Shown here: positions 1-5,018 of the stretch, piece by piece
How positions within the stretch are numbered: position 1 is the stretch's first letter
How the letters are laid out: every line of letters begins with the position of its first letter
Source: Bacillota bacterium
Lineage (GTDB): Bacteria > Bacillota_I > Bacilli_A > ML615J-28 > CAG-698
Assembly (NCBI GenBank): GCA_023422115.1
Contig: JAEZSA010000041.1
Coordinates: 1 to 5,902, forward strand
Length of the DNA: 5,902 nt
Reading direction: 5' to 3'
Notes under the pieces: generated by a model
What the model was told of the DNA's origin: nothing
The model's input: only the letters and a program-made list of their open reading frames with translations
Database searches by the model: none
Made by a program: the position numbers and the translations under genes

Positions 1-923
1 CCCGCCGCTGTAGCAATTGCAAATGCAACTACTCCTAGACCTATGATCATTAATGTTTCTACAGATAAGAATGTTGTTGCATCTGTTGTTGCACCAACAC
101 AAATACCTAATAGAATGGTTACAATATACAATAAAGCATTTGATGCTGTTGATACTAAATTAGGAACAACACCAGATTCTTTAATTAGATTTCCTAGCAT
201 TAACATACCAATTAATGGTGCGCATGAAGGAATAATTAAAACTACAACTAAAGTAACTAAAATAGGGAATAAAATTCTTTCTAATTTAGATACATCACGT
301 AACTGTTCCATTTTTACAAGACGTTCTTTTTTAGTTGTTAATAAACGCATAATTGGAGGTTGGATCACAGGAACAAGCGCCATATAAGAATAAGCAGCGA
401 TTGCAATTCCTGATAATAAATGAGGAGCTAGTTTACTTGTTAATAATATCGCTGTTGGTCCATCGGCACCACCAATAATACCAATTGATGAAGCTTCTTT
501 TGCATCAAATCCTAATGCTAAAGCACCAAGAAAAGTAATAAAAATACCAATTTGTGCTGCTGCTCCCAGTATCATACTACGAGGATTAGCAATTAGTGGA
601 CCAAAATCGGTGGAAGCCCCAATTCCTAAAAAGATTAAGCAGGGATAAATTCCTGATTTTACTCCAAAATATAGCACTCCTAATAGTCCTGAATATTCAC
701 CTGTTTCTGCGTCTTTTACAAAGACTCCACTTCCTGGTAAGTTGACAAGCAACATACCAAAAGCAATTGGCAACAATAAATAAGGTTCAAATTTTCTAAA
801 TATCGCTAAATATAGCAACACTAAAGCAACTAGAATCATGATTACATTCTTCCATCCACCCTCGGCGAAGAATTGAGCAATTCCTGTTTCTAATGCAAAC
901 TTTTCTAACAATTCCCAAACCAT
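1..923 (-). CDS. oadB: Sodium-translocating oxaloacetate decarboxylase, beta subunit (partial, C-terminus outside window)
   Basis: This is the membrane subunit that decarboxylates carboxybiotin and couples the reaction to Na+ export. Translating the minus strand from ATG at 923-921 gives 307 uninterrupted codons running off the window edge. The protein is very hydrophobic, with several membrane segments (roughly residues 25-42, 47-62, 117-138, 217-234, 264-278 and 290-306). The family core IGIIGGADGPTAI lies at about 147-159, followed by AAYSYMALVPVIQPPIM at about 176-192. D154 and Y180 correspond to Asp203 and Tyr229 of Klebsiella OadB, both with the same offset of 49. The offset reflects a missing N-terminal insertion, as in the shorter beta subunits of related pumps. 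The C-terminal Asn/Gly/Ser/Arg coupling residues should lie beyond the window; by comparison with Klebsiella about 65-70 residues are missing. The start lies 6 nt after the biotin-carrier stop, in the same frame and without a clear Shine-Dalgarno site, so translational coupling is likely. Confidence 0.95.
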   Translation of the reverse strand, partial: MVWELLEKFALETGIAQFFAEGGWKNVIMILVALVLLYLAIFRKFEPYLLLPIAFGMLLVNLPGSGVFVKDAETGEYSGLLGVLYFGVKSGIYPCLIFLGIGASTDFGPLIANPRSMILGAAAQIGIFITFLGALALGFDAKEASSIGIIGGADGPTAILLTSKLAPHLLSGIAIAAYSYMALVPVIQPPIMRLLTTKKERLVKMEQLRDVSKLERILFPILVTLVVVLIIPSCAPLIGMLMLGNLIKESGVVPNLVSTASNALLYIVTILLGICVGATTDATTFLSVETLMIIGLGVVAFAIATAA

Positions 924-929
924 ATCTAA

Positions 930-1307
930 TTACCCAATAACTACTAGTGGCTCTTGATTATTAACAGATTGTCCTTTATTCACTAATATTTGTTTTACAA
1001 TTCCATCCGCTGGAGAAACTATTTCATTTTCTAATTTCATTGCTTCAAGAATAACTATAGGTTGTCCTTTTTTTACTACAGAACCTACTTCAACTTTAAC
1101 ACCTATAATAACACCTTGCATTGGTGCTTTTACAGTTGTTCCTTCACCAGAAACTTTTGCTGCTTCAACTACTTTAGGAGCAGGTTGTGCTGCAGGTTGA
1201 ACTGGTTGAGTTGGCTGACTAGCAGCAACATTTCCAACTTGTTCGCTAACACTCTCTAGCTCTACTTCATATACTTTTCCATTTACTTTTACTTTATATA
1301 CTTTCAT
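930..1307 (-). CDS. Biotin carboxyl carrier subunit of the decarboxylase
   Basis: This 125-residue protein carries the biotin that shuttles the carboxyl group from the alpha subunit to the membrane beta subunit. Residues 1-20 form a short lead-in (MKVYKVKVNGKVYEVELE) typical of biotin carriers of this type. Residues 28-48 are a flexible linker rich in Ala, Pro and Gln. Residues 57-125 form the biotinyl/lipoyl domain, with APMQG at 61-65 and the biotinylation motif EAMKLEN at 88-94. K91 is the predicted biotinylated lysine, 34 residues from the C-terminus, as usual. It is a free-standing carrier, which fits the absence of a biotin domain on the neighbouring oadA product. AAGGAG overlaps the oadG stop codon and places the ATG 9 nt downstream. 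The carrier could be named after glutaconyl-CoA or methylmalonyl-CoA decarboxylase subunits (GcdC/MmdC type) by similarity, but the oadA neighbour points to oxaloacetate. Confidence 0.96.
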   Translation of the reverse strand: MKVYKVKVNGKVYEVELESVSEQVGNVAASQPTQPVQPAAQPAPKVVEAAKVSGEGTTVKAPMQGVIIGVKVEVGSVVKKGQPIVILEAMKLENEIVSPADGIVKQILVNKGQSVNNQEPLVVIG

Positions 1308-1320
1308 TTCTAATTTCTCC

Positions 1321-1638
1321 TTAACTTATTTGCTTAATAGATACTAATCTAACATCTTTTTTAGTTTCTGAAGCATAGTCAATTGTTGCAATCAAAGCAG
1401 CAACCATCATATCTTCATCAGTAATATCTTCGATTGTAAGAGGCTTTTTAGACACTTCTACTTGTTTTTCTTCAACATTCTCTTCTTTTTTATTCGCTAA
1501 TTTTAGTAAATTCACACAAAGAATGATAACGACTAAAACTGCAAAAACAATTAAAATCGCAATTAGAGCAGGAGTTAATCCATCTAAGACACTAAAATTT
1601 TTAATTTCTTCTGGAGTGTATAATGCACCAAATAACAT
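1321..1638 (-). CDS. oadG: Oxaloacetate decarboxylase gamma subunit (small membrane anchor)
   Basis: This small protein holds the decarboxylase complex together by anchoring the soluble alpha subunit to the membrane. From the ATG at 1638-1636 it has 105 residues. One strong membrane segment spans about residues 22-45 (TPALIAILIVFAVLVVIILC), followed by KLANKK, which by the positive-inside rule puts the C-terminal part in the cytoplasm. A charged linker (EENVEEKQVEVSKK) leads to a C-terminal module beginning TIEDITDEDMMVAALIATI, a helix pattern seen in OadG-type subunits. The family is short and poorly conserved, so the assignment rests on size, topology, this C-terminal pattern and position between oadA and the biotin carrier. 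A GTG at 1647-1645, directly after the oadA stop, would add three residues. The ATG is preferred because AGGTGA sits at good spacing before it, while the GTG has no Shine-Dalgarno site of its own. Confidence 0.87.
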   Translation of the reverse strand: MLFGALYTPEEIKNFSVLDGLTPALIAILIVFAVLVVIILCVNLLKLANKKEENVEEKQVEVSKKPLTIEDITDEDMMVAALIATIDYASETKKDVRLVSIKQIS

Positions 1639-1643
1639 CTTTT

Positions 1644-1649
1644 TCACCT
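1644..1649 (-). promoter_or_regulatory. Shine-Dalgarno site that decides the oadG start
   Basis: The minus strand reads TAGGTGAAAAAGATG. AGGTGA matches the 3' half of the full anti-Shine-Dalgarno complement (AGGAGGTGATC) and lies 5 nt before the ATG at 1638. It uses the last two bases of the oadA TAG stop codon, so a ribosome finishing oadA is already positioned at the oadG start. This favours the ATG over the GTG at 1647. Confidence 0.6.
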
Positions 1650-3045
1650 ACCCTATATACAGATTGATTTCAACTGTTTCTTCTTTTGGTTTGTACTTGT
1701 TTTCTAAGAACTTCACCGCAACATTTTCAAAAAGAGCGCATGTTAAAACATCTTCATCAGATTTTACTAAGTCTTTATATTTTTCCTTTAATTCTTCGAA
1801 TTGAGGAGCTAAATCATCAGCTGGACGATGAGTAATAATTTTTGCATTACCACCATTGATAATTTTCTTCAAAATTTCAGGATCTACTGGAGCTGGAGTT
1901 TTGCCATATAAACCCCTAACATATTCGTTAATTTCTTTTGGTACCATCTTATATCGTTCACCAGTCATTACATTCATAACGGCTTGTGTACCAACCATTT
2001 GTGACAATGGGGTAACTAGTGGTGGGTAACCTAAATCTTTACGAACTCTAGGAACTTCACGAAGAACTTCTTCATATTTATTCATAGCACCCTGATTCTT
2101 CAATTGACTCATTAAATTTGAAAGCATTCCACCAGGAACTTGGTATTTTAAAATACTTGGATTTGATGTCATTGCTTTTGGATTTAATTCACCGCTAGCA
2201 ATATAGCGATCTTTAACTTTTGTCATCTTGCTAGCTGCTTTATCAAGCATTTTAATATCCATATTAGTGTCATATTTTGTTCCAGCAAGCGCATAAACGA
2301 ACGCTTCTGTAGAAGGTTGACTTGTTCCTCCACTTAATGGTGATAAAGCTGTATCAATAATATCTACTCCTGCTTCGATTGCTTTCATGTAAGTCATTTC
2401 AGCAATACCGCCAGTACAGTGAGAATGTAATTCGATTGGTAGTTTTGTGTTCGCTTTTAATTTTGATACTAATTCAAAAGCATCATTTGGTAATAATACT
2501 CCTGCCATATCTTTGATACAAAGCGAATCAGCTCCCATAGCCTCGATTTCTTTTGCTAGTTCAACAAAATAAGTTACCGTATGAACTGGACTTGTTGTGT
2601 AGCTTAAAGCGATTTGGCAATGACCACGGCCGAATACTTTTTTCCACTTGTTTGTGCTATCTACAGCACATTTTAAATTTCTTATATCGTTCAAGGCATC
2701 AAATATTCTAATAATATCAATACCATTTTCAATTGATTTCTCAACGAATTTATCAACAACATCATCTGCATAATGTTTATATCCTAGAATGTTTTGTCCA
2801 CGAAACAACATTTGTAATTTTGTGTTCTTACAAGCTTTTCTAATTTCTCTTAATCGATCCCATGGATCTTCATTCAAGAAACGAATACAAGCATCAAATG
2901 TCGCCCCACCCCACACTTCAAGTGCATGATAACCAGCTTGATCCAATTCTTCTAGCGCACTCAACACCTCTGGTGTTGTCATACGAGTAGCGAATAAGGA
3001 TTGATGACCATCTCTAAGGCAGGTGTCTACAATTTTTATACCCAT
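1648..3045 (-). CDS. oadA: Oxaloacetate decarboxylase alpha subunit (carboxyltransferase), without biotin domain
   Basis: This soluble subunit transfers the carboxyl group of oxaloacetate to biotin, releasing pyruvate. The 465-residue product starts with the TIM-barrel carboxyltransferase domain of the pyruvate carboxylase/OadA family: DTCLRDGHQSLFATRM at 7-22, EVWGGATFD at 43-51, LFRGQN at 80-85 and RIFDALND at 113-120. The predicted metal site is complete: D12, K178 in IKDMAG (the lysine carbamylated in relatives), and H207 and H209 in ELHSHC. The conserved PYC/OADA domain follows at about 290-445 (QVPGGMLSN, PLVTPLSQMVGTQAV). Enterobacterial and Vibrio OadA proteins are about 590-600 residues and end in a biotin domain; here the protein stops after the PYC/OADA domain and no EAMKM-like motif is present. 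The separate carrier two genes downstream supplies biotin. AAGGAG lies 9 nt before the ATG. A transcarboxylase 5S subunit is the main alternative, but the adjacent beta and gamma membrane subunits argue against it. Confidence 0.96.
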   Translation of the reverse strand: MGIKIVDTCLRDGHQSLFATRMTTPEVLSALEELDQAGYHALEVWGGATFDACIRFLNEDPWDRLREIRKACKNTKLQMLFRGQNILGYKHYADDVVDKFVEKSIENGIDIIRIFDALNDIRNLKCAVDSTNKWKKVFGRGHCQIALSYTTSPVHTVTYFVELAKEIEAMGADSLCIKDMAGVLLPNDAFELVSKLKANTKLPIELHSHCTGGIAEMTYMKAIEAGVDIIDTALSPLSGGTSQPSTEAFVYALAGTKYDTNMDIKMLDKAASKMTKVKDRYIASGELNPKAMTSNPSILKYQVPGGMLSNLMSQLKNQGAMNKYEEVLREVPRVRKDLGYPPLVTPLSQMVGTQAVMNVMTGERYKMVPKEINEYVRGLYGKTPAPVDPEILKKIINGGNAKIITHRPADDLAPQFEELKEKYKDLVKSDEDVLTCALFENVAVKFLENKYKPKEETVEINLYIG

Positions 3046-3071
3046 GTAAATGTTCTCCTTTATTTTAATTT

Positions 3072-3097
3072 AGACCACTATTAAAAAATAGTGGTCT
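3072..3097 (-). other. Perfect 11-bp hairpin between pckA and oadA
   Basis: On the minus strand, AGACCACTATT is followed by a TTTT loop and then AATAGTGGTCT, a perfect 11-bp stem. It begins 10 nt after the pckA stop codon and ends 11 nt before the AAGGAG of oadA. The sequence after it on the minus strand is AAATTAAAATA, with no run of T, so it is not a normal intrinsic terminator. It more likely protects the pckA 3' end, marks a processing site, or weakly attenuates the decarboxylase genes. I see no convincing promoter between the hairpin and oadA. Confidence 0.75.
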
Positions 3098-3107
3098 GTT
3101 TAGTAAC

Positions 3108-4763
3108 TTAAATTTCGTTTGCAACTTTTTCAATTGCTTTTAAGGCTTCTTCTGGAAGTTTTTCTAAACCTTCGCCATTCTTAACATTATTTAATCTATC
3201 TAATAATCTAGCTTTTACCATTTCAAGATATTCTTTATCCTCAAAGTTTGGTAAGAATCCTTCAATTGGTAAATATTCCAATGCGCTGAAAGGACCAAAC
3301 TTTTCAAATTTTGCTTTATCATTTACGATATCTTCAATTAAACCTAATGTTACTTTTGGAGTAATTTTCTTTTCAAAATAAGCACCATTTTCCTTTTGAA
3401 CATAGAAACCAGTGTTAATAATATAACAATCAACACCCATGTCTTGGAATAATGATTTGAACTTCTTATAATCTTCTGCTAATGCATATAATCTGAATGG
3501 ATTTGCATAAGGAACGATAACTAGAGCATTTGGATCTTCACCAGGACGATATTCAGCTGTTGTTCTCTTTGTTGCCAGAGTAGCACCCATTACTGAGCCT
3601 AGTGCTGCGTCATTTACTTTTAATACTGGAGGTAATGTATTATCTTTCATAATCCAGAAAATAGCATCGCATCTGTGATTGAATTTATATTCACGATTGC
3701 TTGCAGCAAATTTAGATTTTACTGTACGGCCATTACCACACATAACGTCTTCTGTTACTAAAACAACTTTACCATCTTTATCAAGTGTTGCACCGCAGTT
3801 TTGTACAGTTACAAAATATTTATTTTGTGGGTTTGTTAATGGATAATCTTGTGTCTTATCAAAATAAGATTGCTCCAAGCAAATTGATGAAGCATCTTTA
3901 TTAGAAATAATAAAGGCATCATCATGTAATACTGTTGTATCCATTTTCCCATTATGATCTGATAATGTGATTGTAGATTTACCTGAACCAGATAATCCAA
4001 ACACACCGATAACTTTTTCCTTACCTTTGCCTAAATTGAAACGCTTTTGACCACCATGACAAGCAGTATAACCATTTCTACCAGCGATTGTCCAAGAAAG
4101 TGTTAATGTTCCCTTCTTAAATTCACCAAAATATCTCATTCCTAATAAACAAGCACAATTATGATCTGCATCAAATAAAGCTAGTCCTTTAGGGAAATCT
4201 TCAGTATACATATCAGGATCAGCATAGACAAAGATATCGCCTTCATCTAATAAAACTGATTCATTATACAACTTAGTATATTCTTCATTTACGATTTGGA
4301 AATTCATAAGCCAAGAATATAATGTGTTTTCATATCCTTCTGGTACTAATAAATGAGCTTTTACCATGAATTCTTTGTCTAAACCGATATAGGCTTGAGC
4401 GTGATACATTTTCTTATCTTTCGATTTGAAAATTACTTCTCTTGTTAATGAAGCAAACTTATCTACATTAGTCTTATCCACTAATCTACGTAATGGAGCT
4501 TGACGACCTGTAATGTTGCCATCATTAAATAATAATACATGGGCATCTTCAGGCAAACCCAATTCCTTTGCATTTGCTACTTTTTGATCAAGAACGACTG
4601 TTCCTGAAGCATTCTTCGCTAATTCATAAGCTTGAGCCATTGTCTTTACTTCAACAACATTATTTCTTAAAAATGCTGCTTCTATAGTAGTACGAATTCT
4701 ACTATAAAGTTTTGGTGTTTGAGCGCCAATCTCTTCAATTGGCAAGTAACTTTTTGTTGCCAT
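3108..4763 (-). CDS. pckA: Phosphoenolpyruvate carboxykinase (ATP), divergent
   Basis: This cytoplasmic enzyme interconverts oxaloacetate and ATP with PEP, CO2 and ADP. The 551-residue length suits the ATP-type family (about 530-550). Residues 207-265 align by eye with E. coli PckA: LGMRYFGEFKKG corresponds to LGTWYGGEMKKG and supplies the metal lysine (K216 or K217), and ACHGGQ gives H236 as the metal histidine. VFGLSGSGKST at 254-264 is the kinase P-loop with K262. HDDAF at 280-284 supplies metal aspartates D281 and D282, and R346 in NGRTVKS is a candidate for the PEP-binding arginine. Near the C-terminus IINTGFYV (448-455) corresponds to LVNTGW. Several signatures differ from the classical enzyme: the usual IGDDEHGW is reduced to LHDDAF, TGRSPKDK is TGRQAPLRR (85-93), and the classical TAKLAGTE segment is not recognisable. 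It is therefore a divergent branch, although all key metal and phosphate ligands appear present. A strong AAAGGAGG lies 6 nt before the ATG. It is the first gene of the minus-strand cluster. Confidence 0.88.
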   Translation of the reverse strand: MATKSYLPIEEIGAQTPKLYSRIRTTIEAAFLRNNVVEVKTMAQAYELAKNASGTVVLDQKVANAKELGLPEDAHVLLFNDGNITGRQAPLRRLVDKTNVDKFASLTREVIFKSKDKKMYHAQAYIGLDKEFMVKAHLLVPEGYENTLYSWLMNFQIVNEEYTKLYNESVLLDEGDIFVYADPDMYTEDFPKGLALFDADHNCACLLGMRYFGEFKKGTLTLSWTIAGRNGYTACHGGQKRFNLGKGKEKVIGVFGLSGSGKSTITLSDHNGKMDTTVLHDDAFIISNKDASSICLEQSYFDKTQDYPLTNPQNKYFVTVQNCGATLDKDGKVVLVTEDVMCGNGRTVKSKFAASNREYKFNHRCDAIFWIMKDNTLPPVLKVNDAALGSVMGATLATKRTTAEYRPGEDPNALVIVPYANPFRLYALAEDYKKFKSLFQDMGVDCYIINTGFYVQKENGAYFEKKITPKVTLGLIEDIVNDKAKFEKFGPFSALEYLPIEGFLPNFEDKEYLEMVKARLLDRLNNVKNGEGLEKLPEEALKAIEKVANEI

Positions 4764-4771
4764 ATAAATCC

Positions 4772-4779
4772 TCCTTTGG
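4772..4779 (-). promoter_or_regulatory. Strong Shine-Dalgarno site of pckA
   Basis: The minus strand reads CCAAAGGAGGATTTATATG. This near-complete Shine-Dalgarno sequence is the strongest in the window and fixes the pckA start. It fits a highly translated central-metabolism enzyme. Confidence 0.8.
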
Positions 4780-4789
4780 CATATATGTT

Positions 4790-4840
4790 TTATTTTTTAA
4801 AACCTAACTTAAGTATTTTTTTTGCTTTTTTTAAGGGCAT
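4790..4840 (-). CDS. Possible lysine-rich leader peptide of pckA (16 codons)
   Basis: Inside the predicted pckA 5' leader, ATG at 4840-4838 opens a 16-codon frame, MPLKKAKKILKLGFKK, closed by TAA at 4792-4790, 26 nt before the pckA start. Seven of 16 residues are lysine, all but one encoded by AAA. A weak GGGA lies 8 nt before the ATG. The frame could be a regulatory upstream ORF, since runs of AAA lysine codons can slow ribosomes. It could equally be a chance product of A-rich leader sequence, which gives lysine codons in any such frame. No known leader peptide is recognised. Confidence 0.2.
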   Translation of the reverse strand: MPLKKAKKILKLGFKK

Positions 4841-4852
4841 TTAAGATGTCCC
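4835..4852 (-). other. Small stem-loop near the 5' end of the pckA leader
   Basis: On the minus strand GGGACAT, loop CTTAA, ATGCCC form a 6-bp stem with one bulged A, about 10 nt from the predicted transcript start. It is followed by an A-rich tract (AAAAAAAGCAAAAAAAA), not by T, so it is not a terminator. A structure at this place could protect the 5' end of the mRNA. The stem also covers the start codon of the possible leader peptide. It matches no riboswitch class that I recognise. Confidence 0.3.
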
Positions 4853-4867
4853 GAAAGTGTACGCAGT

Positions 4868-4896
4868 ATTTTAACATATTTTATCAAAAAATGCAA
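4868..4896 (-). promoter_or_regulatory. Predicted promoter of the pckA-oad cluster
   Basis: The minus strand has TTGCAT (4896-4891), a 17-bp spacer and TAAAAT (4873-4868), preceded by TGT to give an extended -10 (TGTTAAAAT). The -35 matches the consensus only in TTG, so activity would depend on the extended -10. Transcription would begin near 4861, giving an A-rich leader of about 95 nt before pckA. A second, internal promoter for the decarboxylase genes cannot be excluded. Confidence 0.5.
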
Positions 4897-4980
4897 TGTT
4901 TTTGTTTATATTCATGGTCTTGTTAGTCGTTTTCATGAGTTTCTTTTTACTATTTATTTATTTTTATTTTTCAATAAAAA

Positions 4981-4989
4981 TGATATAAT
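4981..4989 (+). promoter_or_regulatory. Predicted extended -10 promoter of the M32 peptidase gene
   Basis: TGATATAAT at 4981-4989 is a perfect TATAAT with an extended TG. The hexamer 17 bp upstream (4961-4966, TTTTTA) is a poor -35, within an AT-rich tract at 4941-4980. Transcription would start near 4996, leaving a leader of about 23 nt that contains AAAGGA at 5004-5009. Confidence 0.6.
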
Positions 4990-5018
4990 AATATCAATAG
5001 AAGAAAGGAAACAATGTT

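Noticed and set aside
43..387. Plus-strand open frame of 114 codons
   Set aside because: It lies antisense within oadB, which has clear family motifs in the minus strand. The product resembles no protein family and has no ribosome site.
1062..1259. Plus-strand open frame of 65 codons
   Set aside because: It is antisense to the biotin carrier. Its odd Phe/Tyr/Asn/Cys composition is the reverse reading of the Lys/Val/Glu-rich domain.
1523..1804. Plus-strand open frame of 93 codons
   Set aside because: It is antisense to oadG and the end of oadA, with no ribosome site or family resemblance.
2962..2978. CAACACC-TCT-GGTGTTG inverted repeat
   Set aside because: It lies inside the conserved oadA coding sequence (TTPEVL) and is explained by codon choice.
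1..3045. Methylmalonyl-CoA or glutaconyl-CoA decarboxylase instead of oxaloacetate decarboxylase
   Set aside because: The beta subunit and carrier are shared by these pumps, but their alpha subunits are acyl-CoA carboxyltransferases of another fold family. This alpha has the DTCLRDGHQS / IKDMAG / HSH signature of the pyruvate/oxaloacetate type.
3072..3097. Hairpin as rho-independent terminator of pckA
   Set aside because: The stem is good, but there is no T run after it on either strand, so I call it a hairpin of unknown function.
4808..4835. T8-GC-T7 tract flanked by CTTAA/TTAAG as a plus-strand terminator
   Set aside because: No plus-strand gene ends nearby, and there is no GC-rich stem before the T runs. 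It is the reverse of the A-rich pckA leader.
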